A stretch of DNA of 64,000 nt from Amycolatopsis sulphurea (GCF_002564045.1 NZ_PDJK01000001.1:124001-188000), one strand, 5' to 3'. Counted from the stretch's first letter, positions 41,732 to 50,447 are shown. Numbers and translations are program-made. The notes: a model not told the origin generated them from the sequence alone.

Positions 41732-42874
41732 TCAGCTTCGCCGTACCAGCCGGTCGATGCCCAGGGTGTGGAACGCTTCGTCGGCGTCGCGGTCCGCGTG
41801 CCGCTCGCGCAGCTCGGCGACATGGGCCTGCCAGGTGGCCCGATCCGTGTGCCACGCCTGCAGGAACCGGGTGCACAACGCGGCTGTGACCTTCTCCTCG
41901 TTGCGGCGCAACGCGCTACGCAGCGATTCGATCATGCCGGGCCGTTTGGCGAGGTCGAGCCGCGCCGCCGCATGTACCTGCCGCAGCGCGGTACGGATGA
42001 ATTCCCGGCGGCTCTCCAGGAATCCCGCCCAGTACTCCTCTGTCGCGTCCGCCGGGCGCAGGCCCCGGTCGAGGAGGCCGTACAGCCCCTCGGCGAGCGT
42101 GTCGCCCAGCTCCTCGGACTCGGCCCGCCCGGGTTCGTACGGGTCGTACACCGACTGGTGCGCGCTGCCGATCAGCGCGGTCGGCCGTAGCCCGGCGTCG
42201 TCGAGCAGGAAGAACCAGTCTTCGTTGTAGACGTCCGGGAAGAACGAGCTGAAACAGCGGCGTCCCACGACCAGCGCCCCGCCGCCGACGAAGGTGTCCT
42301 GCTGCCCGCCGGACTCGCGGTAGGCGTGGTAGACGACGGAGTTGTCCGGCATGCCGGCATTCGCGAGGCCGACGGCGGCGTAGCGGTCCAGCAGGCCGGC
42401 CGCCTCGCGCAGGTCGGCGGGCCGCGGCAGGCGGATGTCGTCGTCGAGAAACGCCACCCTGGCCCAGCCGGACAGGTCGGCGACGAGCAAGCCCAGGTTG
42501 CGCTTGAAACTCGTGTCGGGGTGGTGGAGCAGGTCCTGCGCGGCGAGCAGCCGGGTGGTGGCGAACTCCGGCACCACGCCCGCCGGGACGTGCCCGGTGT
42601 CGATCGCGAATGCCCGTACCCCGGCCTCCGTCGCGGCCCGGACGGCCTTCGCCGCGTCGCCGTTGTGACTGCACAGCAGGAGCAGGGTGGCGTCGGTCTC
42701 CCGGGCGGCGGCGCAGGCGTGTACGAGGTCCGAGCGGCCGTTGGGTACGACGATGGCATCCAGATCGGCTTCGGGGACGGTTCCGGCTTCGACTTCGGCC
42801 AGCAGGCGTCGGCGGGTGCCGCGGTCCTCCCGCGGGCTGCCGGCCGTGGTCACGGTCAGTTCGTCTCCGGCCAT
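41732..42874 (-). CDS. GT-A fold glycosyltransferase-like protein
   Basis: The 380-residue protein has features of a GT2-like glycosyltransferase: an N-terminal Rossmann-like half (LDAIVVPNGRSDLVHACAAA, TLLLLCSHNGD), a DxD-type motif in VAFLDDDIRLPR (about 176-187), and FVGGGALVVGRRCF followed by YNEDWFFLLDD, the usual acceptor and catalytic-base region. The remaining 120 residues are helical and charged. No membrane segment is seen. The ATG at 42874 lies within the end of the upstream HTH gene (19-base overlap), so the two are translated together. Donor and acceptor are unknown. Confidence 0.68.
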   Translation of the reverse strand: MAGDELTVTTAGSPREDRGTRRRLLAEVEAGTVPEADLDAIVVPNGRSDLVHACAAARETDATLLLLCSHNGDAAKAVRAATEAGVRAFAIDTGHVPAGVVPEFATTRLLAAQDLLHHPDTSFKRNLGLLVADLSGWARVAFLDDDIRLPRPADLREAAGLLDRYAAVGLANAGMPDNSVVYHAYRESGGQQDTFVGGGALVVGRRCFSSFFPDVYNEDWFFLLDDAGLRPTALIGSAHQSVYDPYEPGRAESEELGDTLAEGLYGLLDRGLRPADATEEYWAGFLESRREFIRTALRQVHAAARLDLAKRPGMIESLRSALRRNEEKVTAALCTRFLQAWHTDRATWQAHVAELRERHADRDADEAFHTLGIDRLVRRS

Positions 42875-43923
42875 TCGTGCAGCCGGTGGGCCGCCAGCGT
42901 CCAGTCGGGGGTGAGCCCCTGGTTGTTGAAGATCGGCACCCGGCTGAGGATGCTGAAGGACGGTACCCCCGCGAATCGCCGGTCCAGGTGCTCCTGGTTG
43001 CGGTCGCGGAAACGCGGATCGGTCAGCGCTCGCACGGCGCCCAGCGTACCCCGGCCGTACATGCCATTGCACACTGTCACGGTGCGTTTGCGGTTGAGCG
43101 GGTTCGGCCCGCGGTAGAACAGCGCGATGTCCTCGACCACGGCGCCGTCCGGGGACACCTGAGTGTTGAAGTGCTCGATGGCGCCGTCCGGCCGCGTCAC
43201 CACGAAGCCGCCGAAGCCGTCGTCGTCCCCGTCGCCGCGGCCGACCTGGCGTACCGGCGCGTCGATCAGCGCGAGCAGCTCCTTGGTCTGCGGGTTCCAG
43301 TCCACCCCGCCGAGCAGCACGAGGTGCGCGGTGTACTCCTTGGGACGCAGGGGGACCCGCTGGTTCGCGGTGCGGAACGAGACGTTGTTGGTGGGGTTGC
43401 AGGCGCGGATGTGTCCGTACAGCTCGATCAGCGCGTCGGGATCGGCGTAGCTGAACAGCTGGGCGTAGTCGGGGCTGGCCGGATCGGCGTACTCGATCCG
43501 CCGGTTCTCGGGCAGCTGCGACACCACGAGTACGACGTCCTCTTTCGCCGGGAACCGCCAGAGGTTGCCCGGGGCGAACTCCGCGACGGGGCTGCCGGGC
43601 TCGTCGGTGCTCCCGCGCAGCCCGGCCAGCTCCGTACGCAGCTGCTCGCGGCGGCGGCGTTCCTCCTCCGTCAGCTCCGCGACCGGCAGCAGCCGGTCCT
43701 CAGGTCCCTCGATCGACCGCCGGGTGGCGAAGAAGGTGGCGTACGCGTCGAGCCGGAAGGTGGGCGGGCTGACCGGGGTGGCGGTGTTCTCCCACGACGA
43801 CAGCAGCCCGTTGCTCACCCCGAACACGTCGGCGAGCCGGCGCTGCGTGATCACGACGCCCGGCCAGCTCTCCTTTCGCAGCGCGCGGAGGCGGCCGGCG
43901 AGGGCGGGACTCGGCTGGGACAC
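42856..43923 (-). CDS. XRE-type HTH protein with a large C-terminal domain of unknown function
   Basis: The 355-residue protein starts with an XRE helix-turn-helix (LRALRKESWPGVVITQRRLADVFGVSNGLLSSWENTATPVSPP, about 12-54). After a charged linker a 220-residue domain follows with strand-loop motifs VVLVVSQLP, NNVSFRTANQRVPL, HLVLLGGVDWNPQTKELL and GVVEDIALFYRG-like segments. The GG-x-x-x-N pattern hints at a nucleotide- or ligand-binding Rossmann-like fold, but I do not recognise the family. The GTG at 43923 has GAAGGG about 11 bases upstream. It is divergent from a cyclase gene and co-transcribed with the glycosyltransferase-like gene. It could be a ligand-sensing repressor of the divergent region. 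Confidence 0.75.
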   Translation of the reverse strand: MSQPSPALAGRLRALRKESWPGVVITQRRLADVFGVSNGLLSSWENTATPVSPPTFRLDAYATFFATRRSIEGPEDRLLPVAELTEEERRRREQLRTELAGLRGSTDEPGSPVAEFAPGNLWRFPAKEDVVLVVSQLPENRRIEYADPASPDYAQLFSYADPDALIELYGHIRACNPTNNVSFRTANQRVPLRPKEYTAHLVLLGGVDWNPQTKELLALIDAPVRQVGRGDGDDDGFGGFVVTRPDGAIEHFNTQVSPDGAVVEDIALFYRGPNPLNRKRTVTVCNGMYGRGTLGAVRALTDPRFRDRNQEHLDRRFAGVPSFSILSRVPIFNNQGLTPDWTLAAHRLHEWPETN

Positions 43924-44174
43924 TGTTCAGGCCCTTCAGTGAAGTTCACTAAACTGTGAGTGACAGTGATTGTACAGGGTTTTTCGGGCTCGGCTGGGGT
44001 GTGTGCCGCGTGCCGACAGGGTGATTTCAGGGGTTGTTTAGTTCAGGTGGCCCAGGGGAAGTTTTAGGCGGGACTTAAGCCGGTGGCTCTGTTCAGCGTC
44101 GACCGGAGCCTTTATAGTTTGTCTTGTGAAAGTCTACTAGATTTCAGTAGCCACCTGAACAGAGGGGGTGGGCC
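43924..44174. promoter_or_regulatory. Divergent promoter region with several paired inverted repeats
   Basis: GTTCAGGTGGC (44041-44051) is perfectly inverted as GCCACCTGAAC (44150-44160), and CTCTGTTCAG (44087-44096) as CTGAACAGAG (44155-44164). The right-hand arms overlap just before the cyclase start. TATAGT (44113-44118) is a good -10 for the cyclase operon. On the minus strand TACAAT (complement of 43969-43974) is a good -10 for the HTH gene. Near it, AGTGAAGTTCACT and ACTGTGAGTGACAGT (43938-43967) are operator-like. The region is less G/C-rich than its surroundings. Confidence 0.75.
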
Positions 44175-44813
44175 GTGGACACCGCAGTGCTGCACGTACC
44201 GCTGCACCGGGCGATCCTGGTGGTCGACATCGAGGGCTCGACCACCCGGACCAACCCGGCCCGGGCACAGCTGCGCGCGATCCTGTTCGACCTGCTCGAC
44301 GAGGCATTCCGGGCGGGCGGGATCACCGAGGGGTTCCGCGACCCCTTCGTGGACCGCGGCGACGGGGCGCTCTGCCTGGTCCGGCCGGTCGACGAGGCAC
44401 CGAAGACGGTGCTGCTCGCGGGGGTGGTGCCCGCGCTGGCCGAACTGCTGGCGCGGCACAACGCGGACCGGCCGGAGGCGGCCTTCCGGCTCCGGGTGGC
44501 GATGCACGCCGGCGAGGTCCACTACGACGGGCACGGGCCGTACGGCGAGGATGTCGACCTCGCCTGCCGGCTGCTCGACGCGCCCGAGCTGCGCAAGCGA
44601 TTGCGCAACACCGCGGGGCCGCTCGCGCTGGCCGTTTCGGAAGCCATCCACTGGTCGGTCGTGCGGCACGGGTACGCCGGTATCGATCGCACCGCGTTCA
44701 CGCACGCCTTCCACGTGCGAGTGGGCGGTAAGCGGATGCGGGGCTGGCTGCGGACCGCGGAAGGGACCGGGGCCACTGGGCCGGGCCGGCGCCGGGCGGG
44801 GCTCACCGCGTGA
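44175..44813 (+). CDS. Class III nucleotidyl cyclase domain protein
   Basis: The 212-residue protein is a stand-alone cyclase homology domain. The first metal Asp is in VVDIEGST (Asp18), the second in DRGDGALCLV (Asp63), and GEDVDLACRLLDAPE (124-138) corresponds to the GxxVNxAAR motif, keeping Arg132 but with Asp128 where Asn is usual. Length is like small cyclases such as those of Pycsar loci. It probably makes a cyclic mononucleotide; which one is unknown. The GTG at 44175 follows GAGGGGG. It precedes a cNMP-binding regulator by 19 bases, suggesting a synthase-receptor pair. Confidence 0.83.
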   Translation: MDTAVLHVPLHRAILVVDIEGSTTRTNPARAQLRAILFDLLDEAFRAGGITEGFRDPFVDRGDGALCLVRPVDEAPKTVLLAGVVPALAELLARHNADRPEAAFRLRVAMHAGEVHYDGHGPYGEDVDLACRLLDAPELRKRLRNTAGPLALAVSEAIHWSVVRHGYAGIDRTAFTHAFHVRVGGKRMRGWLRTAEGTGATGPGRRRAGLTA

Positions 44814-44832
44814 CGAACCCGGGAGGCGACCC

Positions 44833-45495
44833 GTGGAGACGACCGGATTCTGGCCTGCGCTCGGCGCCGCCGAGCAGGGCAAGGTGGCCGAGCTGGCGAT
44901 CCGTCGCGCGTACCGCCGGGGCGACGTGGTCTGCCGGGAGGGCGACCGGTCCGCGATCGTGCTGCTGCTGTTGTCCGGGCACGTCCGGATCAGCAACACG
45001 ACCTCCGACGGCCGCGAGGTTCTGATCGCCGTACGCGGTGCGGGGGACGTGGTCGGGGAACTGGGGGCGATTGACGGCGGGCCGCGTTCGGCGACCGTGG
45101 CCGCGCTGGACGAGCTGGACGCGCTCGTCGTGCCGGCTGCGCGATTCGCCGCGCTGTGCCGCCGCGAACCGGCGATCTCCTGGGCGTTGCTGCTGGTCCT
45201 GGCCGACCGGATGCGGGACATCGGGCGGCAGCGGCTCGATGTCGGCGGCGGCACGATCACCCGGCGCGTCGCCGCGCAGCTGATGCAGCTGGCCGTTCAG
45301 CATGGGGTACGCCGGGGTGAGGATCTCGTCGTCGCGATCCCCGGTACGCAGGCGGAACTCGCTGCCACGGCGGCGGTTTCGCGTGAATCCTGGGCACGGG
45401 TGACCCGGGAGCTGCGTGGCCGCGGGGTGCTCAGCACGGCGCGTGGCCGGATCGTGATCCACCGGCTCGCCGAATTGGGCAGGCTCGCCCGCTGA
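44833..45495 (+). CDS. Crp/Fnr-family regulator with cyclic-nucleotide-binding domain
   Basis: The 220-residue protein has a cNMP-binding beta-roll whose phosphate-binding cassette GELGAIDGGPRSATV (75-89) keeps Glu76, Arg85 and Ser86, the residues that hold cyclic nucleotides, so it should bind ligand. A C helix and a Crp-type winged helix (TQAELAATAAVSRESWARVTRELRGRGVL, 172-200) follow. The GTG at 44833 has GGGAGG 6 bases upstream. Co-transcribed with the cyclase, it is the likely receptor of its product and may control the divergent HTH-glycosyltransferase genes. It is not the main Crp judging by its accessory setting. Confidence 0.88.
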   Translation: METTGFWPALGAAEQGKVAELAIRRAYRRGDVVCREGDRSAIVLLLLSGHVRISNTTSDGREVLIAVRGAGDVVGELGAIDGGPRSATVAALDELDALVVPAARFAALCRREPAISWALLLVLADRMRDIGRQRLDVGGGTITRRVAAQLMQLAVQHGVRRGEDLVVAIPGTQAELAATAAVSRESWARVTRELRGRGVLSTARGRIVIHRLAELGRLAR

Positions 45496-45577
45496 GTTTC
45501 GGTGAACGTGTCTGCTGACACAGATTTCTTTGCCGCACAGGGGAATCCTGAGAGTACACACTCTGAGGGAGGCAGCC

Positions 45578-45925
45578 ATGGACCCGTTTCTTCCCGCCCC
45601 GCAGCCGATTCGCTGGCGACGCGGGGTCTACGCGGCGGCGCTGGTGATCCTGTGCACCGTCGCGGACCTGTGGGCGCTGCTCGTGCTGGTGCGGCTCGCC
45701 CCGCCGGACGGCCTTGTCGGGCAAGCGATTCTGGTGCTCGGCGTCGGCTCGGTGATCTCGCTCGGGCTCGGCTGGCGCTGGGCCTTGCGGCTCGGTTCGG
45801 AGCGCAGGCACGCACTGGAGATCCGCCGCGAGGTCGAGGCCTGGCGCGCGGCCGACCGTGAGTACGCGGCCGATCGTGAATATCCGGCCGTCGAGCGCGT
45901 GTTCGCCCAGCGGGGCCGTCGATGA
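45578..45925 (+). CDS. Small membrane protein of unknown function
   Basis: The 115-residue protein has two hydrophobic segments (about 16-40 and 50-70), then a charged helical tail (RRHALEIRREVEAWRAADREYAADREY) that could form a coiled coil. I do not recognise a family. The ATG at 45578 follows GGGAGG at 6 bases; an in-frame ATG 48 bases upstream lacks a site. The next gene starts four bases before its stop, forming a two-gene unit after the Crp-type regulator. An AGAGT/ACTCT inverted repeat (45551-45564) lies just upstream. Confidence 0.7.
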   Translation: MDPFLPAPQPIRWRRGVYAAALVILCTVADLWALLVLVRLAPPDGLVGQAILVLGVGSVISLGLGWRWALRLGSERRHALEIRREVEAWRAADREYAADREYPAVERVFAQRGRR

Positions 45926-46131
45926 GCACCCTGGCCGCCGCCGGTGCCGACTCGTCGGCGGGCATCCTCGTGCTGGTCATCGTGGCGTTCGTCGTGCTGA
46001 TCCGGGTCGCCTTGCGGCTGGTCGGATTCGTCACGAAGCTGGCCGCGGCGACGGCCTCGCTCGCCGTCGTCGCGATGGCGGTCGGGGGACTCGGCGGGCT
46101 CGCCACCCTGACCGTGGCCGCGCTGCGGTAA
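45922..46131 (+). CDS. Very small membrane protein
   Basis: The 69-residue product is mostly two hydrophobic helices (about 13-33 and 38-66) separated by a short basic loop. No family is recognised. The ATG overlaps the previous stop (ATGA), so the two small membrane proteins are translated together and may interact. A clear hairpin terminator with a T-rich tail follows about 46 bases after the stop. Confidence 0.68.
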   Translation: MSTLAAAGADSSAGILVLVIVAFVVLIRVALRLVGFVTKLAAATASLAVVAMAVGGLGGLATLTVAALR

Positions 46132-46177
46132 TCGCGGCGAAAGGTAAGCAGCGCAACGATTTCCGGAGTACCCGGGA

Positions 46178-46217
46178 ACCCGGTCCCGCACGCGGCGGGA
46201 ACCGGGTCTTTTCGTTT
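46178..46217 (+). terminator. Intrinsic terminator after the small membrane-protein genes
   Basis: ACCCGGTCCCGC (46178-46189) pairs with GCGGGAACCGGGT (46195-46207) with one bulged base and a 5-base loop, followed by CTTTTCGTTT. It is the most classical terminator in the window. Confidence 0.85.
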
Positions 46218-46241
46218 CGGGCCGGTTCCGTGTCGTTGGCC

Positions 46242-46697
46242 TCAGCCGGCCAGCTGCCTGCGCACCTCGGCCGCCACGCGCGCGCCCTCCGCACGGCCCG
46301 CGATCTTCGGCTGCACCGCCTTCATCACCGCACCCATCCCCGCCATCCCGGACGCCCCGGTCTCCGCCACCGCGGCCGTCACGAGCGACTGCAGCTCTTC
46401 GTCGCTCAGCTGCGCCGGCAGGTACGCGGTCAGGACCTCCGCTTCGGCACGCTCGTGTTCAGCCGACTCCGCGCGGCCGGCCTTCTCGAACGCTTCGGCG
46501 GCTTCGCGGCGCTTCTTCACTTCGCGAGTGATGATCTTCACCACGTCGTCGTCGGACAGCGTGCGGGCAGTCTTGCCGGCGGTCTCCTCGTAGCCGATCG
46601 CGGCGAGGGTCAGGCGGAGCGTCGCCGAACGCAGCTGGTCACGGGCCTTGATCGCGGTCGTCAGGTCGGCGTGCAGGGTCTCCTTGAGCGTGGTCAT
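46242..46697 (-). CDS. GatB/YqeY domain-containing protein
   Basis: The 151-residue protein has the YqeY layout: an N-terminal helical part with TAIKARDQLRSATLRLTLAAI, then AFEKAGRAESAEHERAEAEVLTAYLPAQLSDEELQSLV, and the conserved MGAVMKAVQPKIAGRAEG near the C-terminus. The family resembles the tRNA-binding tail of GatB and is thought to act on aminoacyl-tRNA, but its role is not established. It stands alone on the minus strand, divergent from fmt by about 158 bases. Confidence 0.92.
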   Translation of the reverse strand: MTTLKETLHADLTTAIKARDQLRSATLRLTLAAIGYEETAGKTARTLSDDDVVKIITREVKKRREAAEAFEKAGRAESAEHERAEAEVLTAYLPAQLSDEELQSLVTAAVAETGASGMAGMGAVMKAVQPKIAGRAEGARVAAEVRRQLAG

Positions 46698-46855
46698 GCC
46701 CCGATCCTGGCACCCGCTCGTCCCGGCCGCGCCGCGCCTGGCCGGTCCGGCGGCCGACCGCCACCCTCACCCGTGCGGTCCGCGCCGTGCTCCCTAGACT
46801 CATGCCTGATGTCCGACCAGCATGAATTCCCCCTTTTCCCGCCGGAGGTGCGGTG

Positions 46856-47782
46856 ATGCGGCTTGTCTTCGCCGGCACCCCCGATCCCGCGGTGCCCGCC
46901 CTGCGCGCTCTGCTCGACTCGTCCCGGCACGAGGTCGTCGCGGTCGTCACGCGCCCGGATGCCCAGGCCGGGCGTGGCCGCAAGGTGCTGCGCTCGCCCG
47001 TCGGCGCGCTCGCCGGCGAGCACGGTATCGAGGTGCTCACCCCGGCCAAGGCGGGTGACCCGGCCTTTCTCGCGCGGCTGCGCGAGCTGGCCCCGGACGT
47101 GTGCCCGGTGGTCGCCTACGGGGCGCTGCTGCCCCAGTCCGCGCTCGACATTCCCGCGCACGGCTGGGTGAACCTGCACTTCTCGCTGCTGCCCGCGTGG
47201 CGCGGTGCGGCGCCGGTGCAGTCCGCGATCCGCGCGGGCGACGAGATCACCGGCGCGTCCACCTTCCGGATCGTGAAGGAACTCGACGCCGGGCCGGTGT
47301 TCGGCGTCGTCACCGAGGCGATCGGCCCGGTCGACACGGCGGGCGCGCTGCTGGAGCGGCTCTCGCACTCCGGTGCGGACCTGCTGCGGTCCACCGTGGA
47401 CGGGATCGAGGACGGGACCCTGCAAGCGGTCGCCCAGCCCGGCGAAGGCGTCAGCTACGCGCCTAAGGTGTCCGTGGAGGACGCGCGGGTATCCTTCGCC
47501 GATCCGGCGGCGGCCGTCGATCGGCAGATCCGTGCGGTGACGCCGGATCCCGGCGCGTGGGCGGAATTCCGCGGCGAACGGGTCAAACTGGGACCGGTCA
47601 CCGTGCTCGACGAGCCCGGCCCGCCGCCCGGCGAGCTGGTCGTGGAGCGCAAGCGCGTCCTGGCCGGCACGGCGACGAAACCGGTGCGGCTGGGCGAAGT
47701 CCAGGCAGCGGGCAAGAAACGGATGGCGGCCACCGACTGGGCGCGCGGAACGCGGATCGAAGAAGGAGAGCGCCTGCGGTGA
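46856..47782 (+). CDS. fmt: Methionyl-tRNA formyltransferase
   Basis: Fmt formylates initiator Met-tRNA using 10-formyltetrahydrofolate. The 308-residue protein has the N-terminal Rossmann domain [16 protein letters not shown], the folate and catalytic loop [20 protein letters not shown], and [14 protein letters not shown] block, with a C-terminal barrel. GGAGGT lies 6 bases before the ATG at 46856, which is better placed than the GTG three bases earlier. A -10-like TAGACT (46795-46800) suggests a short leader of about 50 bases. The stop overlaps rsmB. Confidence 0.96.
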   Translation: MRLVFAGTPDPAVPALRALLDSSRHEVVAVVTRPDAQAGRGRKVLRSPVGALAGEHGIEVLTPAKAGDPAFLARLRELAPDVCPVVAYGALLPQSALDIPAHGWVNLHFSLLPAWRGAAPVQSAIRAGDEITGASTFRIVKELDAGPVFGVVTEAIGPVDTAGALLERLSHSGADLLRSTVDGIEDGTLQAVAQPGEGVSYAPKVSVEDARVSFADPAAAVDRQIRAVTPDPGAWAEFRGERVKLGPVTVLDEPGPPPGELVVERKRVLAGTATKPVRLGEVQAAGKKRMAATDWARGTRIEEGERLR

Positions 47783-49203
47783 ACGAACGTGGACAGCGGA
47801 GGCCGGACCGGCCGCAGCGGAGCCGCCCGGCGCCGCGCAAATCGGGACCGCGTCGTCCGCCGGAGATCGACCCGGCCCGGCAGGTCGCGTTCGACGTACT
47901 GCGCGCAGTACGGGAGAAGGACGCGTACGCCAACCTGGTGCTGCCGCAGCTGCTGCGCGAACGCCGGTTGAACGGCCGTGACGCGGCGTTGGCGACGGAG
48001 CTGACGTACGGCACTTCGCGGGCGCAGGGGTTGCTCGACGCGGTGATCGCGGCCTGCGCCGACCGTCGGATCGAGAAGACCGATCCGGTGGTGCTCGACG
48101 CGCTGCGGCTGGGCGTGTACCAGCTGCTGCGTACCCGGATCCCGGAGCACGCCGCCGTGGGGTCCACTGTGGACCTCGTACGGGCGGAAGCCGGTTCGTG
48201 GGCAACGGGATTCACCAACGCGATCCTGCGCACCGTGTCCGGGAAGGACGAGGCGCAGTGGCTCGACGAGCTGGCGCCGGACGAGTCCGCCGACCCGATC
48301 GGTGCGTACGCGCTGCGCACCGCGCACCCCCGCTGGGTGGCCCGGTCGTTCGCGGAAGCGCTGGGGGACAAGGGTGCGGAGCTGAAGGCCGCGCTCGAAG
48401 CCGACGACGAACGGCCCGAGGTGCACCTGGTCGCCCGGCCCGGCGAGATCAGCGCCGACGAGCTGGCCGCGATCACCGGGGGCGACCTGGCGCCGTACTC
48501 GCCGTACGGCGTGCGGCTGCCCGCGGGCGCGGGTGACCCCGCGGACGCCGAGCCGATCCGGGAACGGCTGGCCGCGGTCCAGGACGAAGGCAGCCAGCTG
48601 TGCGCTGTCGCGGCCACGAAGGCGCCCCTTGAAGGTTCCGACGAGCGGTGGCTCGACCTGTGCGCGGGGCCCGGTGGTAAGGCCGCGCTGATGGGTGCGC
48701 TCGCGAAGATCAGCGGCGCGCACGTCGACGCTCTCGAGAAGGCGCCGCACCGCGCGCGGCTGGTCGAGAACGCCACCGTGGGCCTGCCGGTCACCGTCCA
48801 CATCGGCGACGGCCGGGAGTCCGAACTCGAACCCGGTTACGACCGGATTCTCGTCGACGCTCCGTGCAGCGGCCTCGGCGCGCTGCGGCGCCGTCCCGAA
48901 GCGCGCTGGCGACGCAAGCCGTCGGACGTCGCGGACCTCACGAAGCTGCAGGGCGAACTGCTCGTGGCCGCGCTGGATCTGCTCCGGCCGGGCGGCGTCG
49001 TCACGTACGTCGTGTGCTCGCCGCACCTGGCCGAGACCGAGGGCGTGGTGGGGGAGACGGCCCGTCGTACGAAGTCCGAGGTGCTCGACGCGCGGGCGTT
49101 CTTCCCCGACGTGCCACAGCTCGGCGAAGGGCCGTACGTGCAGCTGTGGCCGCATCGGCACGGTACGGACGCAATGTTCTGCGCAGTCCTGCGCAAGCCG
49201 TGA
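47779..49203 (+). CDS. rsmB: 16S rRNA (cytosine-967-C5)-methyltransferase RsmB
   Basis: The 474-residue protein combines an N-terminal NusB-like RNA-binding domain ([27 protein letters not shown]) with a C-terminal SAM-dependent methyltransferase. Visible motifs are [14 protein letters not shown] for [24 protein letters not shown] with one catalytic Cys and [15 protein letters not shown] with the other. The GTG overlaps the fmt stop. The order fmt-rsmB-rpe-rib is the common one. The first 35 residues are basic and disordered. Confidence 0.95.
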   Translation: MNERGQRRPDRPQRSRPAPRKSGPRRPPEIDPARQVAFDVLRAVREKDAYANLVLPQLLRERRLNGRDAALATELTYGTSRAQGLLDAVIAACADRRIEKTDPVVLDALRLGVYQLLRTRIPEHAAVGSTVDLVRAEAGSWATGFTNAILRTVSGKDEAQWLDELAPDESADPIGAYALRTAHPRWVARSFAEALGDKGAELKAALEADDERPEVHLVARPGEISADELAAITGGDLAPYSPYGVRLPAGAGDPADAEPIRERLAAVQDEGSQLCAVAATKAPLEGSDERWLDLCAGPGGKAALMGALAKISGAHVDALEKAPHRARLVENATVGLPVTVHIGDGRESELEPGYDRILVDAPCSGLGALRRRPEARWRRKPSDVADLTKLQGELLVAALDLLRPGGVVTYVVCSPHLAETEGVVGETARRTKSEVLDARAFFPDVPQLGEGPYVQLWPHRHGTDAMFCAVLRKP

Positions 49204-49355
49204 CGGATCTGGGGCTGGTCGCCAGCTCGTGCGGTGGGCTCGATACCCGCTTCACCGCCGAGCTGGCCCGTCCCGCGTTCGTGCGCGGCTGGCGGCTCGC
49301 GATCACCCTCACGCCCACCGCCGGGCGCTGGCTGGAGACCGCGGGCGGCCTGTGA
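49200..49355 (+). CDS. Possible small protein downstream of rsmB
   Basis: A 51-codon frame starts with a GTG overlapping the rsmB stop (GTGA), the same junction style as the real genes nearby. The product ([13 protein letters not shown] start, ending TAGRWLETAGGL) has no recognised motif and no membrane segment. It could be a genuine small coupled gene, a remnant of a larger one, or chance. Confidence 0.3.
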   Translation: MTDLGLVASSCGGLDTRFTAELARPAFVRGWRLAITLTPTAGRWLETAGGL

Positions 49356-49382
49356 GGGGACCTGCGCAGACTGCGGAGGTCC

Positions 49383-49429
49383 GTGAAGGGCCCCTTCACG
49401 GACTCTGAGTCTGTGAAGGGCCCCTTCAC
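49383..49429. repeat. 47-bp double palindrome, copy 4
   Basis: Both arms are GTGAAGGGCCCCTTCAC and the core is ACTCTGAGT with a T at the last junction base. It lies about 30 bases after the possible small gene downstream of rsmB. Confidence 0.95.
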
Positions 49430-49751
49430 GGACCCGGGACAGGTCTGGCGCACACCACGAGGTGGTCGCGCGTCTCGAGCACCGCTTCGCCTGCTGCCGG
49501 TCGTGATCGATCGAGATGGCAGGCGCCGTCGATGATGACGCGGACGCCACGGCTCTCTCCGCTGATCACGGGTCCTCGACCAACTTTGCCGGGACCATGG
49601 CTCTCCTCAGTGCTCTTCGTCCGGAAGGTCCGGTGGTCACTCATTGGTTCCGGCGCAGCTGTTGTGCGTGGATCCTCCGGATGAGCGGCAAGAGACCGAA
49701 AAGCGAACTTCCGCCCGCTCGGCCGGTGAACGGCCGTCAGCCGGGGACTCC

Positions 49752-49757
49752 TACACT
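49752..49757 (+). promoter_or_regulatory. -10 hexamer for leaderless rpe transcript
   Basis: TACACT lies 6 bases before the GTG at 49764. No Shine-Dalgarno sequence is present. Confidence 0.55.
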
Positions 49758-49763
49758 CGGGCC

Positions 49764-50447
49764 GTGGCTCACCCCCTCATCGCACCCAGCATCCTGTCCG
49801 CGGACTTCGCCCGGCTCGGCGAGGAAATCGCGGCCGTGGCCACTCCCGGCCCGACCCGGGCCGACTGGGTGCACGTGGACGTGATGGACGCGCACTTCGT
49901 GCCCAACCTGACGCTCGGCCTGCCGGTGGTGCAGTCCCTGCTGAAGTCCACCGACGTGCCGGTCGACTGTCACCTGATGATCGACGACCCGGATCGCTGG
50001 GCGATCGGCTACGCCGAAGCCGGTGCGTACAACGTGACTGTGCACGTCGAAGCCGCGAAGGACCCGGTGAAGCTGGCGAAGGACCTGCGCGCCGCGGGCG
50101 CGAAGGCGGGCCTGTCGATCAAGCCGGGTACGCCGCTCGAAGCGCACCTGGACACCCTCAAGCACTACGACACGCTGCTGGTGATGTCGGTCGAACCGGG
50201 CTTCGGCGGGCAGTCGTTCATCCCGGACGTACTGGAGAAGGTGCGTACCGCTCGCCGTCTCGTGGACACGGGGCACCTCAAGCTGATCGTCGAGATCGAC
50301 GGCGGGATCAACGCCGACACCATCGAGCAGGCCGCCGAAGCCGGCGTCGACTGCTTCGTGGCCGGCTCCGCCGTGTACGGCGCGGACGACCCGGGCCGCG
50401 CTGTCGCCGCCCTGCGCGAGCAGGCCGCGCGCCACCGCGTGGGCTGA
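49764..50447 (+). CDS. rpe: Ribulose-phosphate 3-epimerase
   Basis: Rpe interconverts ribulose 5-phosphate and xylulose 5-phosphate in the pentose phosphate pathway; ribulose 5-phosphate is also a riboflavin precursor, which fits the rib genes that follow. The 227-residue TIM barrel has [16 protein letters not shown], the metal-binding [36 protein letters not shown] and VEIDGGIN. The GTG at 49764 starts at the conserved N-terminus and is probably leaderless. Confidence 0.96.
   Translation: MAHPLIAPSILSADFARLGEEIAAVATPGPTRADWVHVDVMDAHFVPNLTLGLPVVQSLLKSTDVPVDCHLMIDDPDRWAIGYAEAGAYNVTVHVEAAKDPVKLAKDLRAAGAKAGLSIKPGTPLEAHLDTLKHYDTLLVMSVEPGFGGQSFIPDVLEKVRTARRLVDTGHLKLIVEIDGGINADTIEQAAEAGVDCFVAGSAVYGADDPGRAVAALREQAARHRVG

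Larger units (their letters stand above)
49356..49763. other. Gene-free region between rsmB and rpe
   Basis: It contains palindromic repeat copy 4 and the rpe promoter. A 72-codon frame on the minus strand (49426-49644) lacks a ribosome-binding site and any recognisable motif, and I do not support it. Nothing else is seen. Confidence 0.55.

Noticed and set aside
49426..49644. 72-codon minus-strand frame between rsmB and rpe
   Set aside because: No convincing ribosome-binding site or promoter, no motif, and its end runs into the palindromic repeat.
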